Source: Selaginella tamariscina (Eukaryota; Streptophyta; Lycopodiopsida; Selaginellales; Selaginellaceae). Taken from it: a DNA stretch of 64,000 bases. Of this stretch, positions 25,342 through 38,258 are shown piece after piece. The stretch covers positions 161,501-225,500 of the forward strand of contig PUQB01000239.1 in the NCBI GenBank assembly GCA_003024785.1. Direction: 5' to 3'. A model generated the notes under the pieces. The model had not been told where the DNA came from. It ran no database searches and worked only from the letters and a program-made list of their open reading frames with translations. Numbering within the stretch: position 1 is the stretch's first letter; each line of letters starts with the position of its first letter. Made by a program: the position numbers and the translations under genes.

Positions 25342-28127
25342 ATACCCTAACGCTTTTCTTTCTCGTAATTTTGAATTTTATAAATTGAAAGAGAGCAACC
25401 GGGCACTCTACAATATTACTTTTAAGGAATGTCATATTTTAGATGAGCCTTTATGCAATCATGTTCTTATCACAATTTATGTATTAATAAGGATGGCAAC
25501 TCCTAATTGCATTCGTAAAAATGTTAGGTGGTGGCAACAACATAAAGATAAGGAGAAAGTCTTTATAAATAAATTAATAGGTTAATAAGGATATGATTTC
25601 ATTTGTAATTATGTTTGATATTATTTTTACTATTTTTACAATGAAGAATAATATGAATATTCTAAGATATTTTACGAATATTCCTTACTAAGTAAGGTTA
25701 TTGAATGATTAATTTGTTAATTAATTAATATTTAAGGCTTAATTATATATTTATTAAATAATTAATTAATAATTAAAACTTAAGTATTAATTAGCAATTT
25801 ATTTTATATTCCCATTTTCATGTATCATGCCCATTTTAGTTATAACATGCATATGTGTTTCATTTAACATGTATTTGAGAATTTTTCAGTTTGAAATGCT
25901 AGAAAATTACCCTTCAAACTTGGTTGCAATAAGGAGCAATGAAGGTATTATAATAGTTGAGATTGTCTAATAATATAAATTATTTATATTTAATTTAATT
26001 ATTATTGTTTTTATGCAGGTTCTCCAAGAACGTAAAAGAAAGTTCTAATGGAACTTGAGAAGTCTTATTTAGAAGAGAAAATAAAAAATGTCATGAAAAG
26101 ACCAACAAAAGCGATGGAAACAACTATAAGAAGTAACTAAGTCATTAACCAAGTTATCTTGATATGTTATGTAGTATAAGTGTGATTAAGCTTAAGATGA
26201 TGTATTAAGGATGGATCACTAGATTCAATTTAACATTGAAAACACTTAATATTAAATAATATAATTAATAATTTTAATGTCTTTAGGTATTGTTTTCTAT
26301 TCAAAATTTAATATATTCTATAATAAATAGTAACTCTATGTGTTTTTAATATGTTAGAAATAAAATGTGTTTTAATGTGATGTTTTTATGTTTACATAGG
26401 TGATGCAAGTGGTTACTATTATGATCATGTTTAGTGAATTATAAATTTATTTATTTTTAAGATGTCTTATAATACATAATATTAAAAATGTAATCTTACA
26501 ACTTTATTACAATAAATTAAATAACTCACAATCAACATCATTGAATGAATAATCCAACCACAACTTAAAATTAACATATGGAATAAGAAAGAAGAAAAAC
26601 CAGATCAACAAACATGAGTACATAAAAGGGATCCCAACTATATATAAAAAAGGTAAATTACCTATATTACATGTTGAAATATAACATGCATATTATAAAT
26701 AAATGTAAGATATCAAAATAACAAATTTATATAACAACAATAATATGCAAGACTCAATATTGCCAAGCAACAATGTATAAACCACCTTGATGATTTGCCC
26801 ATATTAAAAGAATAAGTGTGAATCACAACCATGCCCATATTGAAAGATATCATCATGAACATAATCACTAAGACCATATGTGTATTGTATAGAAACCAAA
26901 ATCAAATGTAATAACCATACAAATACAATGATTATAAGTGGCATAATAAAAGAGTTCATGTAACAATATGACAATCGATATAATAATGCACAAAAATAGA
27001 TAAGGGAAAGCAACATTTACTCATGACAAAACAACAATCACCAACATCACCAACATCACTTGGACCAATAAGACCTCTTCATGATAAAGTCCATAATATG
27101 ATATGTTTTTGAATGCATAATATGATATGCTCTAAATGACACTATTCACTATATTTTTAAACTATTTTGAACAATCAGAACTAGCAATTAAACGAGTATA
27201 AATACAAATCAAGATGAAGAGGATTGTTAAAATTAACAACAAGATAAAAATTAAAATGGGAGAATTATTTTAAATTACCAATAGCCAAAATATACATCAT
27301 AATAATGAGAGTACGCATGGACCAACAAAAGAACTAGATAGTGCAACATAATTAAGAAAAGAAAAAATTACAATGTTAAAAGTTATAAAACAAACACATC
27401 ATTTTAATAAAAATGACATTTTACTACTACCAACAAGTGTAAATTTTTCAGTGCATAATTGGCATTTTAAATGGCACTTGAAAAGATTAGTGTTTTATGA
27501 ATCACTTGTCTACTTGTCTTTAAAAAAAAATAAAAAATTATTAAAACTATTTTGAAATACAAACAAATATAAAAAAAATAAAAAAAATAAATAAAAAACT
27601 TTCTTGCTAATCTTTTCAAACGCTAAGCTAAGCATTTAAAATGTTAATTGTGCATCATTGCTACAAACCAATACAATTTAAACATTAACATCACCATTAG
27701 AACCATTAAGAAAACAAATCATTGCAATTATATTAAAACAATTGTTCCATTTAAGGATAGGCAATTATTAATGCTTGCACCTTTTTTTATGTACCTAGAT
27801 CATAAATGATTTCAACACCAACAATACACTTGACCGAATTGAAATTAAATAATTATGACTACATAGATAGATATAGATTGGGATAAGTACTAGTAATTTT
27901 AATCATTATGACCAAATAGACGTATATTTATTAGGATAAGGAAGCACTAATAATTTCAAGAATATTCTTGTGAAAATCCTTGGCTACGAAGGAGTAGAGA
28001 CACGTAGATAAATTTTATAATTTGGGCCATAATAAACCTAAAAGAAGGATACTGGACACTATTAACCCTAAATAATTACCTTAGAAAAAAATGCATTAAC
28101 TTCATACTCTTAAAGTGCCAGTCTATG
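25342..28127. other. AT-rich intergenic DNA, no gene seen
   Basis: Very AT-rich. A few lysine-rich open stretches (for example near 26020-26140) are too short and biased to call. Confidence 0.5.
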
Positions 28128-28225
28128 GATGAATATATCTACATCAGGATCCATGGACAATATGCAAATGAACACGTAATACATATGTATGGATGAATAT
28201 GTCTACATCATGATCCATATACAAT
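28128..28225. repeat. Roughly 66-bp tandem duplication whose second copy is split by the Harbinger element
   Basis: A unit beginning TATGGATGAATAT(A/G)TCTACATC is present twice. The first copy continues through ACAATATGCAAATGA. The second breaks after ACAAT at 28225 and resumes after the transposon at 31793 as AATATGCAAATGA. The intact copy therefore shows the empty site and defines a 3-bp target duplication, AAT. Confidence 0.75.
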
Positions 28226-28257
28226 GGGCCGATCCGCACATAGTACACAAACGTAAA
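28226..28257 (+). repeat. Left terminal inverted repeat, Harbinger copy 1
   Basis: Pairs with 31761-31792 over about 30 bases with two or three mismatches. The preceding AAT is the target duplication. Confidence 0.8.
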
Positions 28258-28699
28258 TTTATTAAAAACCTAGTCTTAAAATTTATGTATTACTTTGATC
28301 CACACATAGTATTTAAAATTTAAGTTTACAAAACCATTTAAGTATTTTTTGATCCGCACATGGTACATTACATAAATTTTAATGCACAAATGTTATGTCT
28401 AAATAGAGTCTGGTTCGCACATAGTATATAAACATAAATTTTAAGAACATGTTCATCCGTACATGGTTTTATACTTAAATTTTAAAATTTTGAATTTTAA
28501 TTTGCAATTCTTAGGCAGTTTGAATTCAAAAATCAACAGCGGAAACAAACATGGTCTTCAAGAGCAAGCCTCTTCCTCGCTCCATCATCCTAAGCAATCG
28601 AAGGCTATGAGGGCTCACCCTGGGGATCCGAGTAATCAATTAATGGCCCATATAAGTCGTAATACACCCCTTTCTTGAGCCTCTGCTACTCGCACTCCT

Positions 28700-29796
28700 T
28701 ATCCCATCTCCGCTGCATTTGATCCATGTTTCCCTCGTCGAGATCAATCATGCAAAATGCAACATGCATGAATTTGAGTAGGGAAGAACTTTGGATGAAC
28801 CTTCTATTTCTAATCCAACCATCGAAAATGTTGCTTCAGAAGGCTGAAGGCTTGTTCCACCATGATTTTGGCCTTATGATGATGATCATTGAATGCTTGT
28901 TCACCCAATGTGTGGTTTGAACCCGTAAAAAATGATTTACGCTTGAAAATGAGGAGTGAAAATGAGGAGCTTACCCAAGTAAGGAATCATCATCGCCTCC
29001 GCCAGTTGGTAACCCTTATCCCCAATGAGATAAGGCTTCACTTGCTCATTGAAGGTGAGTATAACCGGCTCCTGCAACAGATCCCCCTCCACAATCTGAT
29101 TCTTTTCCTCCAAACGCACATGTCGTGAACACTTCCTGTAAAAACATATGAAGCATGAAACTAGTCAAGAAAATTTTTACTTGGCCATTCTATGTAGATG
29201 CTCAGAAAGCGCTGCCTCAAATCCACCACCTCCTGGAGAATCATGTTGTAACGCTACTTCCGGTCGAAGTAGTCAGCTCCATCACTAGTTGGCTGCTAAT
29301 GCATCTCAAAGTGAGTATAGTCTATTGCACCAACCACATTCGGAAGCTTGGTTTTTCTAATTCGTTGAAACTCCCTCACAACTGCAGACACCTTCACTAC
29401 CGAACTTGGAAACTTGATCTTGTGTTTCAGCACCCAAACTATAGTTTTAGTCATCTCCAAAACAATCTCATGAGCAATGGAATGGCCGATGGTGAACTTG
29501 TTCGACAACTCATTGTAATCTAAATTCTTCATGAGCTTACAAAGCCTCACTCCTAGCCAAACATAAGTGGGTACAACCTTCCTCCACCTTGTGTTCTTCT
29601 TTGAAATCCCGCTCTCAAGCACCCGAGTAAGGAACTTAAACGTCGACTTCCTCATCTGTAGTTGCTTCTTCCACTCTCCGGGATGTAGTATTGGAGCATG
29701 AACTCCTCCCACCAACTCTTGTTCCTCGTTTGACCCACTAGATGCTGCAGCGTCAGTTGAACATTGTTGCAAACTCAAATCTTCACTCCTCATCAT
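28700..29796 (-). pseudogene. PIF/Harbinger DDE transposase, dead
   Basis: Opens with MMRSEDLSLQQCSTDAAASS and runs through GEWKKQLQMRKSTFKFLTRV, then GHSIAHEIVLEMTKT and LPNVVGAIDYTHFEMH, holding the first catalytic D of the Harbinger/ALP1 nuclease fold. Downstream frames hold SDGADYFDRK, RYNMILQEVVDLRQRF and HHHKAKIMVEQAFSLLKQHF, with the catalytic E in VEQAF. In-frame stops follow FEMH (TAG where copy 2 has CAG) and FDRK (TAG in both copies), with further stops after LLKQHFRWLD. In an intact relative the product cuts and joins DNA at the element ends. Confidence 0.8.
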
Positions 29797-30769
29797 CTAG
29801 AAACTTAAGAAAATCACAAGACATCCTATCATCTAATAACAATCATTTTGCTCCTTCTAAAACAACTAAAAGTGCCTAGCCGATGAGGCACTATGCTTTA
29901 TTGTCGGGCTCAAGCTCAGGCTCAAACATCCTCCAATCCATCCCCTCAGCCCTCTTTCCTGTAAATTAAAAAAAAATTCAAATAAAAAAACATGTAGTTT
30001 ACCTCCGTGGGGAATCCCTCCATCCCCTGGGAGGAGATTTCCATCATTGAGACCTCCTCCAACTTGGGCATGTCCTCCTATTTCATCAAAGTTTAAAAAA
30101 AAAACAAAAAAAAAAAAGTGAACAAACCTCCACGTCTAGGTTCTCTGATGTCGGGGCTGTTGGATCTCCATCTTGGGGGATCCTTGTAGCTTCCACGGCT
30201 TCCCTTGCCGGGATATACCCGGCCTCCCAACTTGAATCAATAGGGTTAAACCCTGGCCCTCGATTTCCCTTGCTGGGCGCTCGACTTTCCCTCTCTAAGG
30301 AAAAACCCTACCTCTTGGGTTGCATCAGTAGGGTTAAACCTCGGCTCCCTCCCCAGGATAAAACCTGGGTTGAAAGCCCCCTAGATGGAAGCTTGATGTG
30401 TTTTAATTTATTTATTTTAAATATATAGACTTAAAAAGAATTATAAAACTCACCTCCATCTCATGGCCCCTCTCCCCGATTTGGAGCCTCTCCTTGAGCG
30501 CCCCAGTAGTAACTTGGTGGAGCAAAACCTGAAAAAACCCAGGAAGTTGTTGAGTGAAAGAAAAAAAATAAAGCAAAGGAAAAAGAACATGCAAACAAAA
30601 AATAAAAAAATCTCACGTCTCTCAAGATCGCTTTTAGGTAGCTCGCCACAGAGTTGGAGAGGTTCACTATTGCCACCACATAATCCCTCCCACATGCCAC
30701 TTTCTTCCGCTGTAGCTCAGTATAGCGATTCATAATTGTGTTTCCCTCTCAAATAACACTAGTCACTGA

Positions 30770-31200
30770 TTAGTCACTCCGCCTCTTCTTCTTTCGAATT
30801 CTAGTTGAACCGTGAGTTGTTTCTACTCTGGAATCATTGTCGTTGTCGCTCTCTACATCAGTAGCTGCGACTGCAGCAGTTGCTGCAGCCTCAATGTCCA
30901 CCTCGCTGGCAACAATGTTGGAGGTTGAGCTGATGCAAAATGTTGTACAACTCATCCTCAAACTTCGCACCATCGAGCTTCCTCCTCTGAGTGTCCGTCA
31001 TGGAGAAGTAGCTATACGCCCCAGTCTTAAGCTAGTTCTCCTGAACCTTCTTGTAGTAACCCAGAATGTTGAGCCATCTCCTCCGGCATGCATCAGCATC
31101 ACGATCAATCCCCTACTCCTGAAGCTTCTTGAATCACCTCCCACCGTGCATCAGATGTCAATCCTCGATCGCAACTTGTAGACTCTTGTTGGTCGATGAT
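30770..31200 (-). pseudogene. Harbinger second gene: Myb/SANT-like DNA-binding protein, dead
   Basis: Minus-strand frames contain RLTSDARWEVIQEAS, DRDADACRRRWLNILGYYKK and FSMTDTQRRKLDGAKFEDEL, typical of the SANT/Myb-trihelix partner of Harbinger transposases. A Ser/Ala-rich, acidic tail ends in a basic RIRKKKRRSD. Frame changes separate the parts. Such partners bind the element ends and help import the transposase. Confidence 0.65.
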
Positions 31201-31760
31201 ATCTTGTCCTTTCAGTTGCGTCAATGCCAACGATTCATCTAGCGTCTAGTTTTTCCCCCTATTTTTATCCTTCACCTTGCCTCTCGCAGTACCTCGAACA
31301 ACCTTAGAGCTATCCTCTATTTCCTACACTTAGATGCAGCTAAAAAACTAGAAAGGAGAAGAAGAAGCTTATCGATGGATTTGGCATGGATGGATTTGCT
31401 GCAGGAGGATTTGGCGCTGGTGGATTTTCCATGGGTGTGGGCACCGGGGATTTCCACAGCTAAATTTGCTACACTTGCACCGCACCATCGAGTCCCAGCT
31501 CCTCGCGCCATGAACCCTAAAGAATCTTCAATAGAATATTTTTTTGTGTACTTCACAAATTTTATGCACTCATGGGAGAGGTTGTTTAAAATTATAACGG
31601 GGTAACATAAATTTGCGTTAAGTAGTACATAAATTTGTGTCCAAGTGCAAATTAGAACAGTTTTAACGTTTAGTACATAAATTTTGAGGTACATAAATTT
31701 AAGTACTGGTTTTAGGTTTATGTACTAAGTGCGGATCAAAAAATTTGCTAAATAGTACAT

Positions 31761-31792
31761 ATTACGTTTATGTACTATGTGTGGATCGGCCC
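31761..31792 (-). repeat. Right terminal inverted repeat, Harbinger copy 1
   Basis: Reverse complement matches the left end at 28226. It is followed by AAT, then the resumed flank ATGCAAATGAATAGG. Confidence 0.8.
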
Positions 31793-33000
31793 AATATGCA
31801 AATGAATAGGTAATACATATCCATGTAAAACATGTAACTGATTGGATAGGTATGTTCTTTACTTTGCAACATGCCGTAGGAACATGTGAGGTATCGTGAC
31901 ATTGTACGTTCCACATAAACCCATATCATTATAAGACAAATGAAATACATATTCCACTGGTCCCTTTACCTCATGTCCAACAAGTTTGCCTTTCATTAAA
32001 TTGTCAAATGCAATATTCTTATTCACTTTGTCTACTTCTAACTTGTTTACCTTCTTTCGTTATTGGGACATCTTTGAAAAGGGGTGTAGTTCAACATTTT
32101 GGTCCCTATATAGGGTGGTCCTCATGGGAAATTGAGTAAAAGAACCAAACACCATACAAAGAAAGAATCTCACTCACTTTAAAATTTCAATCTTCTCAAG
32201 CCTCAAATTTGTATATTCCACAACATGCTAAGGGTCACACAAGTCCTTAAGAACTTTATCGACATGTTTTCCAAACCAGTATACATGGATTATATTACTT
32301 ATAGAAGGAACATGTGTATAATGAACCGGCCTACACCCACACTGTAAATATCACAATAGAGTAGCAAACAACAACATATCTATAGTGTATGTATAATTGT
32401 ATTAAAACATGGGACTCATATCTTAGTCAGCCTTTGTTTTGGACATTGAATATCGTCCTTGGTGCATGTCTCTAATTAACATGCATAAAGGCCAAGCAAT
32501 TTATGTCTTAAAGTGAAAACCCTTAGTGCCAAGGTTATAAATTTTTTGACATTCCAAAACAAGTATGATAAATGCAATCTTTTATTAATCTTTGGTGCTA
32601 AGGAATTAATATTTTAATCAACCAGATATTCATATTGGACGAGTGTTATGCTGGTGAGTTGACCACTTGAGTAAAGATTCAAGGGACATGTGGGATAAGA
32701 CCCAAGCATAATTGGGTCAAATGGTCTAGGAATCCTCCCTTTGCATTGTTGGCTTAAGGGGAGAAGCATAAAACACTGATAATTTGGTCACTTATAAACC
32801 CTGATACATGCACACCTCATATATTGGCAGGACATGTCGACTTAGATGTCTAGCTAATAAGCATTTGGATTTATCTATATAATACCTTATTGCTGAATCC
32901 TTGTCATTCATAAGTTGCTCATGAACCATTAATCTTATAGATTTGGAACTCATTGTAACTTAGTTTTGTTCTAGATTTTTTCTAGTATCTTTGGCCAATT
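31793..33000. other. AT-rich flank, no gene seen
   Basis: No coding frame of note; ordinary AT-rich sequence between the Harbinger element and the repeat array. Confidence 0.5.
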
Positions 33001-33009
33001 TAAGCATGA

Positions 33010-33890
33010 TCTTGCATGATTTTTCTAAAATAACCTTAGTGCCGAGGATCTTTATAAACACCCCACCCAACATTCATTATAAATTCTAAATGTAGATGGC
33101 CTCATCCAACAATTACTTAAATCCCAAACCCACATGGCCCTATCCAACGGTTATCCTAAACTTCTTTTATAAACTAGTTGATGAGTTATATTTTAAAAAA
33201 CCTTAGAACCAAAGTTTTTCTAAAATAACTTCGGCACCAAAGATTTTTGTAAACCCCATTCAACAACCATCACAAATTTTAAATGCACGTGGCTTTATTC
33301 AATGGCCACATGAATCCTAAAGTTACCTTGCCTTATCCAACGATTATCCGATAGTTATTCTAAACTCCCTTTATAAACTTTTTTTTCAAAAACCTTGGTG
33401 ACAAGGTTTTTCTAAAGTAACCTTGGGGTTGAGGATCTTCATGAACACTCCATCCAATGGCTATTATAAATTTAAAATGCAAGTGGCCTCATCCGATGAC
33501 CATTTACATTTTGAAACTATGTGGTCTTATCCAATAATTATCTTAAACTCTCTTTATAATATTATACTTTTAAAAAACTTTGGCACCGAAGATTTTGATG
33601 AAAACCCCATTTAACAACCATCATATATAAATCCTAAATGCACATGGCGCATTTGGTAACCACCTAAATTTTGAACTTATGTAGCCCCATCCAATGGTTA
33701 TCCTAGAATCCCTTTATAAACTATCAACGGTCATAATTTTAAAAAACTTAAGGCTTCAAGATTTTTCTAAAATAACCTCCACACAAGAGATTTTTTAACA
33801 CCACATCCAATGGCCATTGTAAATCTAAAACACACGTGGCTCCATCCAATGACCATTTAAATCTTAAATCTATATGGCCCCATTAGGTGT
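33010..33890. repeat. Degenerate tandem array of about five units of roughly 180 bp
   Basis: Each unit opens with AAAAACCTTGGCACCAAG-like text and TTTTTCTAAAATAACCT. It then has CCCCATCCAA(T/C)GGCCAT, AAATGCACGTGGC and TTATCC(T/A)A, ending CCCTTTATAAACT. Copies start near 33030, 33195, 33390, 33570 and 33740, and differ strongly, so the array is old. It may be a decayed satellite or the tandem-repeat end of a large element. Confidence 0.7.
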
Positions 33891-33894
33891 GATT

Positions 33895-34095
33895 AAGTAA
33901 ATCCTTAATATTGATGATTACATTAAAAAATCCTTGGTCTAAGGACTTTATAAGAGAATCCTTAGCATTGAGGATTTTCTGTAAAACTGAAGATTTTCTT
34001 ATAAAGTCCTCAATGTTAAGGATTTTCTTATATAGTCTTTAACACTGAGGATTTTCTCACATAGTCCTTGGCATTGAGGTTAATCAAGTCCATTA
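33895..34095. repeat. Array of about 33-bp units, partly in mirrored orientation
   Basis: Repeats of (T)CCTTA(A/G)CATTGAGGATTTT recur about five times, spaced by CTTATATAGT-like text. Since TCCT and AGGA lie close together, each unit can form a small hairpin. It follows directly on the 180-bp array. Confidence 0.7.
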
Positions 34096-34099
34096 ATAC

Positions 34100-35500
34100 T
34101 TTTTTTATATAAAGCTTTTCTTACTAAAGGGGGTTTATCATTGTACTATAGTAGAAAACATCAAATATTAAAATATGCATGATGGAAAAGACTTGTATTA
34201 CAAATGTGCACTACATATCGCTATTACTTACTTGCTTTTGTTTTTTCAAGCATTGGGGCTTTGATAAATCTACTGCACTTCACAATAATCTTATCAACCC
34301 TCATCAAACCAAGCAGCTACATTCTTGACTTTCTATGGGTATTGGGAAAATACTTTATTCATGTGGTGATGGTGAGAAATATTTTTGGAGTCAAAATGGA
34401 TTCGATACTTTTTTTGCATGTGAGAGATCCAATAGTAGCAAACCTCCTCAAGCCATTGCATTTCGGAGAAATTTTGAGCCCAAGAAAGACCTAAGCGTAA
34501 CTTTAAGTAGTGATGTGGAAATTGAAAATGAAGAGAAAGTGAGTGATAAGGTGAATGATGATAATAATTGAGAAAACAAATGAGAAGTTCTAGAAAATAA
34601 GGTGTCACAAACTAAAGGATCTTGAACATGATAAACTTTAGGTAGCCAAAAAGTCTCCATTAAAGAAGAGGAAAAAATGAAAACAACTAAAAACACAAGA
34701 GGTTGTCAACAAACAGGATCCAATAGAAACTTTAGAGGTTGAGGAAGAAATTATACACAAGAAGAAGAAGAAAAACTAACCTACAATACAACTATAGAAA
34801 CACCAAAGAAGGACATGATAAACTAATCAGCCCGACGTGTCATAAACACCAAGGCCTAAAAAATAAATGGTGGTGTTCCAAAGAAGAACAAATGAACGGA
34901 TATTACATAGATTGTTTTGCTTGTAAATTTACATGTGTATTTTTTGTACAATATGTAAATAATTAATATGTGTATTCCATGAATGCATGTGTAGACATCA
35001 ATTTGTATATTGGCTTTCACATTGTTTTTTTACTCGATGTTTCATGTATTTTCAATAAGTTATTTAAGATAGGATTACGAAACTCATCAATGAGCATAAA
35101 CTCAACTAATTATCATTATTAATCCATTTTAATAAATCCTTTTATCTCAATCTTAACCACTTTATGGACCTTACCATAGATAATATCCTTTATCTATCCA
35201 TATTTTACTTGGCATTGAGGACTTAAAGTGTCAACACTAAAAAAATATATTATTGAGGAACATTATTACTTTAATAATACTAGGCACCAAAGTAAGGGTA
35301 GGAGAACATTCTATATAATTTATACAATTGCACACTCATAACGTGCAAAGTGCGTATGGACTAGCACCCCAAATAGTCATATTATTACAAAGGAAAGAGA
35401 GCATATAGTGTGTTGCATGTTGCTACTAACATCAACATTCTACAACGATGTCAACATGTTTGTATAGGTGTCCATACTATGCTCTACATTTTCAATAAAA
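34100..35500. other. AT-rich DNA with weak Lys/Glu-rich open stretches
   Basis: An open stretch near 34335-34571 encodes a Ser/Glu/Asp-rich tail (EIENEEKVSDKVNDDNN) but has no recognisable domain, and the downstream frame is closed. No gene is called. Confidence 0.35.
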
Positions 35501-35529
35501 TCTATGTATTTTAAGTGAAATTTATGACA

Positions 35530-36660
35530 TTTGTACAATGTTGTCTTCAACGCTTAAGGGTGTCATCTTTGGCGTTGAAGACTTGGATATTATATAGAAA
35601 TATCCATTATACATGAATTAGTATCATGTATAATACATATCATATATTCAATGATATATGATTCATGTATAATGGATTGATTAAAGTTCACTATTGAACC
35701 ATGAATCAACCTTTTACTAAAAAGAATAAAAAAAAGTTGTGAGTTTAAATCTCATTGTATAAATTTATTACATTTGTACACAATGTTGTCCTCGATGCTT
35801 GAGGTTGTTATCTTTGGTGTTGAAGACATGTATATTACATAGAAATATCCATTATACATAAATCATTATCATATATATTACATATCATATATTCAATGAT
35901 ATATGATTCATGTATAATGGATTGATTTAAACCTTATTAAATTATGAATCAACTTTTTATTAAAATGAATCAAAAAAAGATTGCAACCTTATTAATCTTT
36001 TTTAAAAAGGAATTAAATTCTCACCTTAAAGGGCCATACACCATCCTCAATGCCATGAACATCCTTGATGATTTATAAGGTGCGAGTTTGAACCTCTTTA
36101 TTAATTTTTATTAAAAATAAAAGAACTTATAGCTTTCTAGTGTTAATTTGATTTTTCATTAAGGTTATGCGCCATCTTTTATTAAAAAAAAATAAACAAA
36201 AAATTAAATTCACATCTTATGAAGCTATACACCATCGTCAGTGCCACTAACCTTTTATTGAAAAAGTATTGAACTTGCAACTTTTTGGTGTCAATTTAAT
36301 ATTTTATTAAGATCATGCACCATTTTTTATTTTAAAAATTGAATTCACATCTTATAATGCTATACACCATACTTGGCACAAGGATGATATGGGACTACAA
36401 GGTGCAAGTTCAAACCTTTTTATTAACCTTTTGTTGAAAAAGAATTAAATTTATTATTTTTAGTGTTTAAATTTTATTAAAAGGCATGATTTTTGTGCTT
36501 AGTTTTTTTTTATTAAAAAAGAAACCTTTTAGGATTATGCATGATTATATCAGGATTGAGGATGGTGCATAGTAAAAGGTTACAAGTTAAAATCATTAAC
36601 TATGCATAAACTTTTTTTTGTTAAAAATGAATCAATTGGTCGAATATAATTGACTCTTTT
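35530..36660. repeat. Cluster of dispersed repeats with long hairpins
   Basis: A block of about 240 bp occurs twice (about 35545-35700 and 35790-35940). Each contains inverted arms TCCATTATACATGAAT and ATTCATGTATAATGGA around an AT-rich loop with an inner ATCATATATT-type palindrome. Further on, phrases like GGTGCAAGTTCAAACCT recur near 36080 and 36400, resembling Pol III B-boxes. This may be a family of hairpin-type or SINE-like elements. Confidence 0.55.
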
Positions 36661-38100
36661 GTGTGGTATGTAACCATATGAGCTTGTTATAGGTCCATGT
36701 TATAAATGGCCACACACATATACTTGAGACATATAACTTTTACTTTGATTTATCACATTATATATTTTGACTACATAAAAGTAATAATGTTTAAATATAA
36801 AATATATTATCCTTTAAGGATATAATCATTATAACCATTCGAATCATAAACAAATTGAACTCATAACTTAATGAAGCCATGCACTAACTTTTTGTTTTAA
36901 TAAATCAAGTTGACCTAATTTTAATTTATGAACATGTACTCAGCATAGTATATTTTATAATGGCAGAAAAATTGTATGATAGGGATGAAGTGGTTCTATT
37001 AACAAGACAATGTGGCTGTATGAATGCTAACAGCGTGCAAATTAGCTCTCCTTTGTAGGAAACAATGCAAAAATGCCATTATTTGTGCATATGATAAATC
37101 AACGTAAAGTGCAACCAATAGGAACACCGGAAAATGTAAAATAAACAAAGCAAAAAAACTATGCCTAATTTTATAAATAAGGGTAAAAAAAATTTGACTA
37201 ATATACTAAGGGAAGTACTAAGGGTCCAAGAACAAGGGTTGGTTTTTGGGTTTGTAACATGTATAAAATTATGTTATAATTCATTAAAATACAATGAAAA
37301 AAATATTTTATTTACTTTTTATTTAGATTATATTTTTATTTCACCATGGCATATGTAGTTTGATAGTAAATTATTCTATAACTAAATTAAGGATAGTTTT
37401 TTACTTTGTAAATAAGGATAAAAAGAAAAGATTTATTTAGTTTAATATATTATAAAAATTTATTTTAGTTTTGAATTATATCAGGAACACACACCTAATA
37501 TTATACTATACACACACATACATCCTCCATGCAAACTCGATAATTATGGTTTAACAAAAAATATTTCATTTTGAATTACATAATATTTAACTTTATGTGG
37601 TATGTGTGTGTGTGAGAGAGAGACAAAAGAGGAGAGATGCATTATAAATTCTGTGATATATTGAAATGGTGTGTCTATGAATGTTTAATTCTATATATGT
37701 GGGTGTGTGTTGTGGATGTGTATATGATGTGCCATGTTGGTTTTTTGTCTCTGAGTATTATAATGTGGTTTAGTGATTTAATATTTTAATTAAAAATCTA
37801 TGACTATGTGCATCGACACTAGCATGTGTTGAAGGTAAACACCTGTGTGTATATTATACAATCATGTGTGCATGCATAAATTCATCTCTCTTTGTCCCTC
37901 TCATATATATATAATAATGTCTGTAAGATGTATAGACTCACATATTTAAATTATAATAGATATTTATGAAACTCTTAGTATATATATACATTATACAGTT
38001 ATTGTTCTTCGCTACTTATTTATTAAATATTACATGTAATACACGTAAGCTAACCTAAACAGGGGATCCTAGAATATGCTTTAGGGTTCTTTCTGTGAAG
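36661..38100. other. Intergenic DNA upstream of the macro-domain gene
   Basis: AT-rich with GT/GA tracts near 37602-37625. Composition becomes more gene-like from about 38050, where AGGGTTCTTTC and a GC-rich leader precede the macro-domain exon. Confidence 0.45.
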
Positions 38101-38258
38101 CGGCGGAGCGTGCTCCGCAGATCGGCGGCATGGGTTTAGCTCTCCAAGATCAGGAATGTCGACCGCTATTCAGGTATCCCAGTTCATAGGCACAAATCTG
38201 TCCAGAGTCAGGGGATTTTGGGCTTTCCGAGGAAGTTCCATTCCGGCTCAATGTGGCA

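Larger units (their letters stand above)
28226..31792 (-). mobile_element. Full-length, inactive PIF/Harbinger DNA transposon (copy 1)
   Basis: Terminal inverted repeats of about 30 bp: the left end starts GGGCCGATCCGCACATAG at 28226, and the right end, read inwards from 31792, starts GGGCCGATCCACACATAG. The flanking AAT triplet is duplicated, fitting the 3-bp target duplications of the superfamily. Inside on the minus strand are a DDE transposase (about 29796 down to 28700) and a Myb/SANT-like second gene (about 31200 down to 30770), the usual two-gene Harbinger layout. Subterminal DNA repeats the phrase (T/G)GTGCGGATC in both orientations. Stops and frame changes in both genes show it is no longer autonomous. 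Confidence 0.8.

Noticed and set aside
29155-29523. Plus-strand open frame of 122 codons
   Set aside because: It is the antisense shadow of the Harbinger transposase relic.
34204-34966. Several open frames between the repeat arrays
   Set aside because: Low-complexity Lys/Glu/Ser composition, no start context or domain, and overlapping frames on both strands.
36070-36420. Phrases like GGTGCGAGTTTGAACCT as possible tRNA genes
   Set aside because: Only the B-box-like phrase is present; no A box or cloverleaf could be drawn.
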